From an uncultured Chlorobiaceae bacterium (GTDB lineage: Bacteria > Bacteroidota > Chlorobiia > Chlorobiales > Chlorobiaceae), in NCBI GenBank assembly GCA_903939765.1, contig CAJAIK010000096.1, positions 55,918 to 119,917 of the forward strand: DNA of 64,000 nucleotides. The letters run 5' to 3'. Within the stretch, counting starts at the first letter, position 1. Each line of letters opens with the position of its first letter. The notes below the pieces were generated by a model, which was not told the DNA's origin, ran no database searches, and saw nothing but the letters and a program-made list of their open reading frames with translations. The translations under genes and the position numbers were made by a program. Positions 8,409 through 16,688 of the stretch are shown piece by piece.

Positions 8409-9004
8409 CGGGCCTCATTTTTGAGATGTTTCTGCAGAGAGAGGGCAAGATAGTTGTTTTTCACAAGAAGCCATTTATAAATTACCTCTGCTTCGGCCCT
8501 TCGTCCTGTTCGGACATAGCAGACCGCAAGGTTGTAATGGGCATCGGTAAATGAGTCGCTGTTTTCTATCGCATCACTGTAGGATTTGGATGCCTTGTCG
8601 AACTGCCCGAGCTGCATTTGGGCATTACCGAGATCGTAAAGCCGCAGTGAGTCTTTTGGAGATCGTTCAAGGTGCTGCTGAAAATATTTCTCGGCTTCGC
8701 TGAAGTTTTTCTGGTTGAAAGCGACGGCACCCAGCGCGTGGAAGGCTTCGTCGAGTTTCGAATTTATGGCCAGGGCGCTTTTGTATGCTGCCGAGGCCTC
8801 GCTGTAGCGCCGGGCGCGTGCATAAGCATTTCCGAGAAGCATATAGCCGCTGGCATTCTGAGGACTTTTCCAGACCTGCTGCTGCAGGCTGTTGATATCA
8901 TTCTCTGTGCGGTTGCATGAGGTGAACGTGGTCATTCCTGCCAGGAGAATGAGCACAAAAAGGCGTTTTCTGCCTGCTCTTGTGTGTGGGCGTGATGGAT
9001 TCAT
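8405..9004 (-). CDS. TPR-repeat lipoprotein, first gene of the menF-menD operon
   Basis: A 199-residue protein with a basic N-terminus (to Arg14), a hydrophobic stretch VLILLAGMTTFTSC and a lipobox-like Cys30, so probably a lipoprotein facing the periplasm. Residues ~45-195 contain about four tetratricopeptide repeats (for example ASGYMLLGNAYARARRYSEA and LDEAFHALGAVAFNQKNFSE). TPR proteins are scaffolds, so no reaction is proposed. Its stop overlaps the menF start by 4 nt, which ties its expression to menaquinone synthesis although a functional link is not obvious from the sequence. Confidence 0.85.
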   Translation of the reverse strand: MNPSRPHTRAGRKRLFVLILLAGMTTFTSCNRTENDINSLQQQVWKSPQNASGYMLLGNAYARARRYSEASAAYKSALAINSKLDEAFHALGAVAFNQKNFSEAEKYFQQHLERSPKDSLRLYDLGNAQMQLGQFDKASKSYSDAIENSDSFTDAHYNLAVCYVRTGRRAEAEVIYKWLLVKNNYLALSLQKHLKNEAR

Positions 9005-9166
9005 AGTGCTTCAATATAACGACTACGGGAATGATCTGCCAATCCTGATTTGACGGAAATATTTTAATATTGCCGGTAGTGTACGTAACTTCTTGCTCAA
9101 TGAGTGCTTTTGCAGGATAGAGTTGTTCTTTCGTCAGGTGATTTATAAAATTATTGATCAAGAACC

Positions 9167-9373
9167 ATGAAAAATGAACTACAGGTAAGCGGGATGCGTT
9201 GTGGCGGTTGTGAACTGCTTGTCAAGGAGGCTCTTGAAGAGGTTGAGGGGATCAGCGAGGCGGATGCTTCTCATCTCAAGGGTACCGTTGTTGTCGACTA
9301 TGAACCCGAAAGAGTCAGCATTGCATTCATTGCATCGGTTATTGAAGAGCAGGGTTTCAAGGTGCAAGCCTGA
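9167..9373 (+). CDS. Heavy-metal-associated (HMA) domain protein
   Basis: A complete 68-residue HMA (ferredoxin-like beta-alpha-beta) domain with the metal-binding motif GMRCGGC at 9-15 (Cys12 and Cys15; the usual motif is GMxCxxC), followed by VKEALEEVEGI and ending VIEEQGFKV. Such free-standing domains are copper or other soft-metal chaperones, or carriers related to MerP/CopZ. No P-type ATPase or metalloregulator is beside it, so the metal cannot be assigned. The Gly between the cysteines is typical of several Bacteroidota/Chlorobiota homologues. A NYN-domain gene starts 43 bp downstream on the same strand. Confidence 0.85.
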   Translation: MKNELQVSGMRCGGCELLVKEALEEVEGISEADASHLKGTVVVDYEPERVSIAFIASVIEEQGFKVQA

Positions 9374-9416
9374 GGATCTCTGGTTTTTTTTGTACAACAA
9401 AAGGGTGGAAAGTGAC

Positions 9417-10160
9417 ATGGCAATAGAAAAAACAGAGCGCCTCGCAGTGCTGATTGATGCGGATAATACACAGGCGACAATCATTGAAGGTCTTCTTGCG
9501 GAGGTCGCAAAGTACGGAACATCGAGCGTAAAAAGGATCTATGGCGACTGGACTTCGACAGCTCTCAGAAGCTGGAAGGAGGTGCTGCTGGAGTATTCCA
9601 TTCAACCTATCCAGCAGTTCGGCTATACCAAAGGAAAAAATGCTACCGACAGCGCCATGATTATTGATGCCATGGATCTGCTCTATACCGGGAAGTTTCA
9701 CGGTTTCTGTATTGTCTCCAGTGACAGTGATTTTACGAAACTGGCTTCAAGGATAAGGGAGTCCGGGCTTTTTGTTTACGGGTTTGGAGAGAAAAAGACC
9801 CCGGCTGCATTTGTCTCTGCCTGCGACAAATTCATTTATATCGAGGTGTTGCGGGCAAAAATCAATGAAAACGAATCGATTGCAAAAAAGTCGATGGTAG
9901 AGCTCAAGCGTGACACCCGTCTGGTGCGTTTATTAAGGAATGCCGTTGAGGCATCATCGGACGAAAGCGGCTGGGCGCATCTTGCTACGACCGGTAGCAA
10001 TATTGCAAAACAGTCGCCGGAGTTTGATCCTCGCAACTACGGCTATATCAGGCTTGGAGAGCTGCTGGCTGCTACAAAACTTTTTGATATTGAGGAGCGT
10101 ATCATCGGCGAAGGACAATCAAAGACAATTTATGTGCGTGATAAACGCAAAAAAGGCTGA
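9417..10160 (+). CDS. NYN (PIN-like) domain protein with LOTUS/OST-HTH-like C-terminus
   Basis: A 247-residue protein with an N-terminal NYN domain of the LabA/DUF88 type: LAVLIDADN (Asp14 and Asp16), KNATDSAMIIDAMDLLY, and FCIVSSDSDFTKLASRIRESG carry the acidic residues expected for a metal-dependent ribonuclease fold. The C-terminal ~80 residues (LVRLLRNAVEA, GWAHLATTGSNI, DPRNYGYIRLGELL) match the OST-HTH/LOTUS pattern, associated with RNA binding. Together this suggests an RNase or RNA-regulating protein; the target is unknown. ATG 9417 is preferred (purine-rich AAGGGTGGAAAG just upstream); GTG 9405 is in frame, and the open frame further upstream overlaps the HMA gene out of phase and is not credible. 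Confidence 0.85.
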   Translation: MAIEKTERLAVLIDADNTQATIIEGLLAEVAKYGTSSVKRIYGDWTSTALRSWKEVLLEYSIQPIQQFGYTKGKNATDSAMIIDAMDLLYTGKFHGFCIVSSDSDFTKLASRIRESGLFVYGFGEKKTPAAFVSACDKFIYIEVLRAKINENESIAKKSMVELKRDTRLVRLLRNAVEASSDESGWAHLATTGSNIAKQSPEFDPRNYGYIRLGELLAATKLFDIEERIIGEGQSKTIYVRDKRKKG

Positions 10161-10192
10161 TTTTTATCATTAAACTCAGGGAGTATCATCTT

Positions 10193-11206
10193 ATGAAATC
10201 ACTCAGGGCCATTCTGCTGTTTTTCTTCATTTTTGCAGCGCTGCCCTTCAGGGGTGCCGTCGCGGTTGATCTTGCCGGTTCCAAAGATAATCCATTGTTG
10301 AGGCGCTTTGCCGGTTCTGAAATTGTTGGCTACCAGGTTAAGCGTTTTGATGCCTATGAGTTGCAGAGCTCTACCTTCAGCCGCTATAACCTTGAGTCAA
10401 AAAAACGGGAGTATGTGAAGCCGCCTCTGAAGCCGGAAGGTCGATTAACACGGATATGGTATGAGATGGCCGGGGATACCGGCTCTCTTGAGGTGTTCAG
10501 GAACTATCTCAATGAGCTGACGTCCAGAGGGTTTGTTATTCTTTATGATTCCAAAAAAGATCCTGCGGCCATCAGATGGAGTAATTACCTTGCTCCATTT
10601 GGCAGTATGGATATTCAGACCAACCGCAGCAACTATGTTTTTTATGCGGCTGAAAAGACCGGTATCTGTGTTCTCAGCGCCAAAAAGAGTCGGCCTGAGG
10701 GGGATGTTTATGTGCATCTGACTGTTGTGGAATGGGGCAAAAGTGATGCGGTCTTCAAGGCAAGGCGCGGAGCCTACGCTGCACTTGATATCATTGAGAT
10801 GCAGCCGATGGTGCAGAAAATGGTTACGGTCTCTGCCGATGAAATGGCGCAGTCGATCAATGCTGTCGGCAAGGTCTCTCTTTACGGAATATATTTTGAT
10901 CCCAACAAATCGGAGATCAAGCCAGCCTCTCGTCCTGCGATTCAGGAAATTGCAACGCTCCTGAAAAAACAGCCGGCATTGAAGCTGCACGTTGTGGGTC
11001 ACACCGACAACATTGGAGGATATGAGGCTAACACGGTGCTTTCAAAACGGAGAGCCGAGGCTGTTGTTGGTACTCTCGTCAAGGAGTTTGGTGTTTCGGC
11101 ACTTCGCCTTACGGCAAACGGTGCCGCCTATCTTGCTCCGGTTGCTTCGAACAGCACGGAAGCCGGGCGCGCCAAAAACCGTCGAGTTGAACTGGTGCCG
11201 AGATAA
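10193..11206 (+). CDS. OmpA-family outer membrane/periplasmic protein
   Basis: A 337-residue exported protein. The signal peptide runs through LRAILLFFFIFAALPFRGAVA, with likely cleavage near Ala24. The middle (~30-215) resembles DUF4892-type proteins: KDNPLLRRFAGSEIVGYQ and a GSLEVFRNYLNELTSRGF segment. The C-terminal ~115 residues are an OmpA-like peptidoglycan-binding domain: YFDPNKSEIKPAS, LHVVGHTDN, LSKRRAEAV and KNRRVELV. It likely tethers the outer membrane to the cell wall. It follows the NYN gene by 32 bp and ends at a strong terminator, so it may be the last gene of the HMA-NYN-OmpA unit. Confidence 0.88.
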   Translation: MKSLRAILLFFFIFAALPFRGAVAVDLAGSKDNPLLRRFAGSEIVGYQVKRFDAYELQSSTFSRYNLESKKREYVKPPLKPEGRLTRIWYEMAGDTGSLEVFRNYLNELTSRGFVILYDSKKDPAAIRWSNYLAPFGSMDIQTNRSNYVFYAAEKTGICVLSAKKSRPEGDVYVHLTVVEWGKSDAVFKARRGAYAALDIIEMQPMVQKMVTVSADEMAQSINAVGKVSLYGIYFDPNKSEIKPASRPAIQEIATLLKKQPALKLHVVGHTDNIGGYEANTVLSKRRAEAVVGTLVKEFGVSALRLTANGAAYLAPVASNSTEAGRAKNRRVELVPR

Positions 11207-11220
11207 ACGTTCAAGGGGGG

Positions 11221-11258
11221 AAAATAAAAAAGGGAGTGCCAGGCACTCCCTTTTTTTC
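11221..11258. terminator. Bidirectional intrinsic terminator between the OmpA gene and tRNA-Asp
   Basis: GGGAGTG (11232-11238) pairs perfectly with CACTCCC (11244-11250) around CCAGG. An A-rich tract precedes it and a T-run follows it, so it can end transcription from the OmpA gene on the plus strand and from the tRNA on the minus strand. Confidence 0.85.
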
Positions 11259-11268
11259 TCTTTTCTGC

Positions 11269-11342
11269 GGAGCTGACGGGGTTCGAACCCGCGACCTCCT
11301 GCGTGACAGGCAGGCGCTCTAACCAAACTGAGCTACAGCTCC
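11269..11342 (-). tRNA. tRNA-Asp (anticodon GTC)
   Basis: The 74-nt reverse complement folds as a standard tRNA: a 7-bp acceptor stem (GGAGCTG/CAGCTCC), a D-arm with GCTC/GAGC, an anticodon stem CCTGC/GCAGG with loop CTGTCAC giving anticodon GTC, a 5-nt variable loop, and a T-arm with TTCGAAC. CCA is not encoded. It is transcribed toward the terminator at 11221-11258. Confidence 0.95.
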
Positions 11343-11493
11343 ATTAAGAAGCTGTAAATGTAGGAAGTTATGTTGTAACATCCAAAAACTATTTTTCGTT
11401 TATTTCTGTTTATATTGAACGACGGAAAAGAAGAGAGTTCTTACGTGCAACTTTTTTTATTAACGGTATTCAACCCTCAAGACAGTGACCATC

Positions 11494-12837
11494 ATGCCCG
11501 TTACAGATTCCAGAAATTCTCTCACAATTACTGATAACCGTACCGGAAAAGCCTATGATCTTCCGCTTGAAAACGGTTGCATCAATACAATGGATCTTCG
11601 CCAGATCAAGGTTTCAGATGAAGATTTCGGAGTGTTGGGCTATGACCCTGGCTTTTTGAACACAGCCTCTTGTAAAAGCCGTATTACCTACATTGATGGA
11701 GACAAGGGGATTTTGCGTTATCGCGGCTATCCTATTGAGCAACTCGCAGAAAAGAGCTCTTTTCTTGAAACAGGATATCTTCTTATCAAGGGTGAGTTGC
11801 CCGATCAGGAGCGTCTTGCGGAATGGGCCAATAACATCCGTCATCATACCATGACCCATTCAAATATTGTCAAGTTTATGGATGGCTTCCGTTATGATGC
11901 ACACCCGATGGGCATTCTGGTTGGTACGGTCGGAGCGCTTTCGACTTTTTACCGTGACGCGAAGGATATTTGCAATGAAGAGTCGCGCAAACTTCAGGTA
12001 CGTCGCCTTATCGGTAAAATCCCGACGCTTGCCGCCATGAGTTTTCGTCACAGTCTTGGATACCCCTATGTTCTCCCCGATAATGAACTGAGCTATACGG
12101 CCAATTTTCTCTCCATGATGTTCAAGATGACCGAGCATCACTACCAGCCCAATCCGGTGCTTGAACATGCCCTTGATGTACTTTTTATTCTTCATGCCGA
12201 CCATGAACAGAACTGTTCAACCAATGCCGTCCGTGCTGTAGGCAGCTCCGGTGTTGATCCCTATACGGCTGTGGCCGCTGGTTGTGCTGCACTCTACGGG
12301 CCCCTGCACGGTGGAGCCAATGAGGCGGTCATTCACATGCTGCTGAAAATCGGTTCGATCGACAATATCCCCGCTTTCATTAAATCGGTCAAGGATGGTG
12401 AGGGACGATTGATGGGCTTTGGCCACAGGGTTTATAAAAATTATGATCCAAGGGCAAAAATCATCAAGGATATTGCCTTCCAGGTTTTTGAGGAGACCGG
12501 GCGCAGTCCGCTGCTCGATATTGCGCTTGAGCTTGAGCGCATTGCCCTTGAGGACGAATATTTTATTAACCGGAAGCTCTATCCCAACGTGGACTTTTAT
12601 TCCGGCCTGATTTACCAGGCGATGGGCTTTCCGATGGATATGTTTCCTGTGCTTTTTGCTATCGGTCGTATTCCCGGATGGCTTGCGCAGTGGACTGAGC
12701 ATGTCAAGGATGGGGAGCAGAAAATTGCAAGACCAAGGCAGATTTATCTTGGTGAAGAGGAGAGAACTTTTGTGCCGATTGAGCAGCGTCCGAAAAACCG
12801 CAATGATGAGCAGGGCGCAGGTGCCTGCATGTTGTAG
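11494..12837 (+). CDS. gltA: Citrate synthase
   Basis: Condenses acetyl-CoA and oxaloacetate to citrate. The ~447-residue product has type II citrate synthase landmarks: ITYIDGDKGILRYRGYPIE, LHADHEQNCSTNAVRAVGSS, GPLHGGANEAV, the catalytic-site GFGHRVYKNYDPRA, and NVDFYSGLIYQAMGFP. Green sulfur bacteria fix CO2 by the reverse TCA cycle using ATP-citrate lyase, so a citrate synthase here points to an oxidative or mixotrophic branch. ATG 11494 is used; GTG 11485 is in frame but neither has a clear Shine-Dalgarno. It stands alone, in the divergent space after the tRNA. Confidence 0.95.
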   Translation: MPVTDSRNSLTITDNRTGKAYDLPLENGCINTMDLRQIKVSDEDFGVLGYDPGFLNTASCKSRITYIDGDKGILRYRGYPIEQLAEKSSFLETGYLLIKGELPDQERLAEWANNIRHHTMTHSNIVKFMDGFRYDAHPMGILVGTVGALSTFYRDAKDICNEESRKLQVRRLIGKIPTLAAMSFRHSLGYPYVLPDNELSYTANFLSMMFKMTEHHYQPNPVLEHALDVLFILHADHEQNCSTNAVRAVGSSGVDPYTAVAAGCAALYGPLHGGANEAVIHMLLKIGSIDNIPAFIKSVKDGEGRLMGFGHRVYKNYDPRAKIIKDIAFQVFEETGRSPLLDIALELERIALEDEYFINRKLYPNVDFYSGLIYQAMGFPMDMFPVLFAIGRIPGWLAQWTEHVKDGEQKIARPRQIYLGEEERTFVPIEQRPKNRNDEQGAGACML

Positions 12838-12910
12838 CGGAAAGCTCCGGCATGTTTTTTTTCTGAGATTGTTGACTACACTGTTTTTATAATTTTACGA
12901 AGCTATTTTT

Positions 12911-13198
12911 ATGTCGGTTACCACCAAAGATGTTGCCTATATCGCCGAATTGGCCAAGCTGCGTTTCAGCGAAGAAGAGATGGTGACGATGACCAGCGAG
13001 CTTAACAATATTCTGCACTATGTTGAAAAGCTTAATGAAGTTGATACCGAAGGCGTTATGCCCCTCAGCAGCATTCATGACGCAACGAATGTGCTGCGTG
13101 AGGATGTTGAGCTTCAGCCGCTTTCCTCATCGGAGGTACTGTTGAATGCTCCTGACAGGCAGGACCGCTTTTTCAAGGTGCCGAAAGTGATCGGGTAG
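12911..13198 (+). CDS. gatC: Asp-tRNA(Asn)/Glu-tRNA(Gln) amidotransferase subunit C
   Basis: A 95-residue GatC, the small subunit that stabilises GatA-GatB in transamidation of Glu-tRNA(Gln) and Asp-tRNA(Asn). Typical features are [16 protein letters not shown] near the start, [22 protein letters not shown], and [16 protein letters not shown]. gatA and gatB are not in the window. The stop is followed after 7 nt by a DUF167 gene and then kdsB, suggesting one short operon. Confidence 0.93.
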   Translation: MSVTTKDVAYIAELAKLRFSEEEMVTMTSELNNILHYVEKLNEVDTEGVMPLSSIHDATNVLREDVELQPLSSSEVLLNAPDRQDRFFKVPKVIG

Positions 13199-13205
13199 TT
13201 TTTCG

Positions 13206-13499
13206 GTGATTGAACTTCGCGAAAAAAATGGCAGTGCTGTTTTTGTTGTCAAGGCGCAGCCCCGATCATCAAAAAGTCGGGTTTGCGGCCTTTACAACGG
13301 CGGCTTGAAGGTAAGCCTGAAAGCAGCGCCTGTTGATGATGCGGCAAACAAAGAGTGCTGTGAACTCTTTGCAAAGCTCTTCCACATTCCTCCGTCTCGC
13401 GTGCATATCTTGACAGGCCAGAGTTCCCGGACAAAAACCGTGATGGTTGAGGGAATCAGCTCCGCGGCCGCGGCCCTCATTTTTGAACCCTTCGTTTGA
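13206..13499 (+). CDS. DUF167 (YggU-family) protein
   Basis: A 97-residue protein beginning at GTG 13206. It carries the DUF167 signature: [10 protein letters not shown] near residue 16, [17 protein letters not shown] in the middle and a hydrophobic [15 protein letters not shown] strand. The family is widespread and structurally known, but its function is not established. It lies between gatC (7 nt upstream) and kdsB (15 nt downstream), compatible with co-transcription. Confidence 0.85.
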   Translation: MIELREKNGSAVFVVKAQPRSSKSRVCGLYNGGLKVSLKAAPVDDAANKECCELFAKLFHIPPSRVHILTGQSSRTKTVMVEGISSAAAALIFEPFV

Positions 13500-13514
13500 A
13501 ACTTCCGTACGCCC

Positions 13515-14258
13515 ATGAAAGCAGTCATTCTTATACCCGCACGGCTTGATTCGAGCCGCCTTGAGCGCAAAATGCTGGCCGATCTGGAAGGGGAACCGCT
13601 GATTGTGCGCACCTGGCGACAGGCACTCAAATCACGTCTGGCCGAGAGGGTTGTGGTGGCTACCGACAGCCGTGAGATTGCCGCCGTTCTTGACTCTTAT
13701 GGAGCAGAGGTTGCCATGACCTCTCCAGCGGCAAGCTGCGGTACCGAGCGGATTGCTGAAGCAGCCCGACATATTGATGCGGATGTTTTTCTCAATCTGC
13801 AAGGTGATGAGCCCCTGATCAGCCCTGAAAATATTGATCTTGCCCTTGAGCCCTTCTTGTCCGGCAATCCTCCTGATTGCTCAACCCTCGTTTTGCCGCT
13901 GCGACCGGATGAGCGGGAGCAGATTGAGGACCTTCATCAGGTGAAGGTGGTTCTGGACTCAAATGGTTTTGCCCTCTATTTTTCGCGCAGTCCGATTCCG
14001 TTTCAGCGCAACAAGCTCTCCTCAACCACCTTTTATCGTCATATCGGGCTCTATGCGTTCAGGGCCGAAGTGCTTCAGAAATTTGCCGCCCTGCCTCCCT
14101 CCATGCTTGAAGAGGCAGAATCACTTGAGCAGCTCCGGCTTCTTGAGAACGGTTTTCGCATACAGTGCGTCACAACGCTCATCGATAACCCTGGAGTGAA
14201 TACGCTGGAAGATCTTGAGCTGGTACGCAGCATTATCAGGGCTGCTTCACGGGGCTGA
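13515..14258 (+). CDS. kdsB: 3-deoxy-manno-octulosonate cytidylyltransferase (CMP-KDO synthetase)
   Basis: Activates KDO as CMP-KDO for lipopolysaccharide inner-core synthesis in the cytoplasm. The 247-residue protein has the nucleotidyltransferase start [46 protein letters not shown] and [11 protein letters not shown], all typical of KdsB. It implies a Gram-negative outer membrane with KDO-containing LPS. Its 3' end overlaps the convergent xseA gene by 23 bp. Confidence 0.95.
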   Translation: MKAVILIPARLDSSRLERKMLADLEGEPLIVRTWRQALKSRLAERVVVATDSREIAAVLDSYGAEVAMTSPAASCGTERIAEAARHIDADVFLNLQGDEPLISPENIDLALEPFLSGNPPDCSTLVLPLRPDEREQIEDLHQVKVVLDSNGFALYFSRSPIPFQRNKLSSTTFYRHIGLYAFRAEVLQKFAALPPSMLEEAESLEQLRLLENGFRIQCVTTLIDNPGVNTLEDLELVRSIIRAASRG

Positions 14259-15444
14259 TAACGGCAGGAAGCACTCCGTTATGAAAGAGAAGCTCCACGC
14301 TGTCGGAGGCTTTCAGTTTCTGCGAGCCAGTCATGTATTTTCCCTCTTTTTTGACCAGCACATATCCCCGTTCAAGTGTTTTTCGGTAGTCGAGCATGCT
14401 CAATTGCTGTTTGACTGAGGCGTAGTGCTCCACCCGCTGGTCGAAGAGGGTGGTGATGCTTCGACGCATTTGTGCGGCGAGAGTGTTGAGCCGCTCATGA
14501 AACTGTTCCATCTGCAGTTGCGGACGGTTGAAGGCGTAACTGCTGCAAATAGAATAGACGTGACGCTCTGCCCCCTCAAGCTTTGCCTGCAGCAACCGAT
14601 CCTGCCGCGACTGGAGCGTGCCGATATGACGGAGCAGCTCCTGACAGTCCGGCACGGCAAGTTCAGCCGCAATGGAGGGCGTTCCCGCCCGCAGGTCAGC
14701 CACCATGTCGGCAATGGTGAGATCGGTTTCGTGACCGATGGCGCTGATGACCGGTATCCCGGAGTGATAGAGGGCATTGGCCACAACCTCTCCGTTGAAT
14801 GCCTGCAGATCTTCCAGTGACCCTCCTCCCCGGGCGATGATAATCACATCAGGCCGGTGCTGCCTCTTTTTTGCGGTGTTAAACCAGGCGATACCGGCGG
14901 CAACCTCTTCAGCGGCACTGGTCCCCTGCACCTTGACCGGATAGAGAAGGAGCCGTGCAGCGGGGAAACGTCGTTCCAGCACCTTGCTCATATCCTCAAT
15001 CACGGCACCGGTGGAAGAGGTGATGAGGCCGATGGTTTCCGGGATTGCAGGGATTGGCCTTTTGCGCTCAGTGCTGAAGTAGCCCGCCTTGGCAAGTTTC
15101 TGCAGGAGCTCGGCAAAAGCCTGCTGAAGCGCTCCCTGCCCGGCCTCAGTGACCGACGTGCAGATCAGTTGATAGCGGCCTGACGGGGGATAGACCTCAA
15201 GACGCCCTTCAGCGACAACATCCATGCCATCCTTCAGCGCAACGGCCAGACGGCTGGCTGTGGTTTTCCACACAACCGCCGGGATCTGGGCTCCCTCATC
15301 TTTCAGTGTCAGATAGATGTGACCCGAACCGTGCCGCTTGCAATTTGATATCTCTCCCCTGATTCTGATTTGTGTAAAAGAAGTCTCAAGCTTTGTTTTG
15401 ATCTGCTGCGTCAGTTCACTGACTGAAAGAATCTCTTGGCTCAT
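14236..15444 (-). CDS. xseA: Exodeoxyribonuclease VII large subunit
   Basis: The catalytic subunit of exonuclease VII, which degrades single-stranded DNA in repair. With the ATG at 15444 it has ~402 residues. An OB-fold comes first ([40 protein letters not shown]), followed by the catalytic domain with [49 protein letters not shown] and [14 protein letters not shown], then a helical C-terminus. ATG 15471 and an open frame to 15552 are possible longer starts; homologues usually begin close to the SVSEL segment, which favours 15444. The small subunit gene xseB is not seen. The 3' end overlaps convergent kdsB. Confidence 0.93.
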   Translation of the reverse strand: MSQEILSVSELTQQIKTKLETSFTQIRIRGEISNCKRHGSGHIYLTLKDEGAQIPAVVWKTTASRLAVALKDGMDVVAEGRLEVYPPSGRYQLICTSVTEAGQGALQQAFAELLQKLAKAGYFSTERKRPIPAIPETIGLITSSTGAVIEDMSKVLERRFPAARLLLYPVKVQGTSAAEEVAAGIAWFNTAKKRQHRPDVIIIARGGGSLEDLQAFNGEVVANALYHSGIPVISAIGHETDLTIADMVADLRAGTPSIAAELAVPDCQELLRHIGTLQSRQDRLLQAKLEGAERHVYSICSSYAFNRPQLQMEQFHERLNTLAAQMRRSITTLFDQRVEHYASVKQQLSMLDYRKTLERGYVLVKKEGKYMTGSQKLKASDSVELLFHNGVLPAVISPVKQP

Positions 15445-15653
15445 AAAAAGTGGGGAAGTCGGGTTGAACATTTGGCACTCTTGCAGAGTATAGAATAAAT
15501 CCCGTTTGAAAAAAACAGCATCAATCTTGAAGCCTCTCTTCTTAGGGATCAAGCTGGCTGAAACGCTCCCGGAGAAGGGGTTTTGAGGGGGGAAGTGTTA
15601 TATTCGGTTTTTATTAACCGTGTGTGGCGAAGGCCCGATCGGAAGGGGACGTT

Positions 15654-16688
15654 ATGGTAGATCGTGATTGTATAGAAGGGCTTGCAGGGCTGCTTGACGT
15701 TGAGCGGCAGGAGGCGGAGCAGCTTCTCATCCGATTTTCCTCTGCTATGGCGGCCGAGCTTCTTGCGGTGCGTAAACTTTCGCTCAAGGGTCTTGGATCG
15801 TTTACGGTGACGCATTTCCCTGCAGCAAAAAAGAGCAGTGCTTCAACCGTTGTCTATACTCCTCCAGGTAATCGCCTTCTCTTCACCAGTCGGCTTACAG
15901 GCGCTGATGATACCATTCGTCTGGCGGTTTCGCGGCTTTCCATGATCACTGAAGATGCCGAACGATTTGGCGGGGCTCTTGCCGCCCTCTTCATGCGTGC
16001 GGTTCAGCAGCAGAGAGAGATCCGCCTGAACGGGATAGGCCGCTTTGCTCTTGAACAGGGAGCCTGGATTTTTTTCCCTGAACGCTCTCTCGAAGAGCTT
16101 CTGAACAGGGAGTATCATGATTTGCAGGAGGTTGTTCTGCCCCCGCGTGAGCACATGCAAGACAAGGGAGCGCAGAGAACGCTTCGTTACAAGGTGCCGC
16201 TTGCACTTTTGAGTGTTGTCGCCTTGCTGCTTGCCCTTTTCTATGGCTTTGAACCGATACCACTCTTTTCCGATACAGCCGTGCCGAAACCAGCCAGCAT
16301 CGTCAAGGCTGCTGTTCATGCAGAGAGTGCTGCTGCAGTGGTTCACAGCGAGAGCGTCACGGTCAGCCAGACTGTTACTCCGCCAAGGGCAGAGGCAAAC
16401 GGCTCGCTTGTTCTTGCTCCTGGCAGTTATACCATTGTGCTCGTTACCCTCAGCAAGGCGGAGGGTGTTCAGAAAGAGTTGGCTCGTCTGCGTTCAGAAG
16501 GGGTGAAGGCTTTCGCTTGGCCGGCAGAGGAAAAGGGAATCAAATACTACAGGCTCATTACGGGCAGTTTTTCAAGTCGTCAGGCAGCCAGAGAGCGTAT
16601 CGTGCGAATGGCAGAAAAAACGGCTGACGGCGCCTATATCCAACATGTTATCAAGAGGGTTGTGCTTCATGGAGAAAAAGGGCTGTAA
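15654..16688 (+). CDS. HU-like / SPOR-domain membrane protein upstream of bchY
   Basis: A 344-residue protein. Two HU/IHF-like segments come first (~1-85 with LSLKGLGSFTV, and ~90-165 with IRLNGIGRFAL), resembling the HU fold used in Bacteroidota septal proteins. One membrane segment (~180-205, VPLALLSVVALLLALFYG) follows, then an Ala/Val-rich linker and a C-terminal SPOR domain (GSYTIVLVTLSKAEG ... KYYRLITGSF), which binds denuded peptidoglycan at division sites. It is likely an inner-membrane protein linking DNA or a protein partner to the septum. GAAGGGGAC just before ATG 15654 supports this start over 15624. Its 3' end overlaps the bchY start by 20 nt. Confidence 0.8.
   Translation: MVDRDCIEGLAGLLDVERQEAEQLLIRFSSAMAAELLAVRKLSLKGLGSFTVTHFPAAKKSSASTVVYTPPGNRLLFTSRLTGADDTIRLAVSRLSMITEDAERFGGALAALFMRAVQQQREIRLNGIGRFALEQGAWIFFPERSLEELLNREYHDLQEVVLPPREHMQDKGAQRTLRYKVPLALLSVVALLLALFYGFEPIPLFSDTAVPKPASIVKAAVHAESAAAVVHSESVTVSQTVTPPRAEANGSLVLAPGSYTIVLVTLSKAEGVQKELARLRSEGVKAFAWPAEEKGIKYYRLITGSFSSRQAARERIVRMAEKTADGAYIQHVIKRVVLHGEKGL

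Noticed and set aside
12838..12862. Terminator after citrate synthase
   Set aside because: A T-run is present but the stem before it is only about 4 bp; too weak to list.
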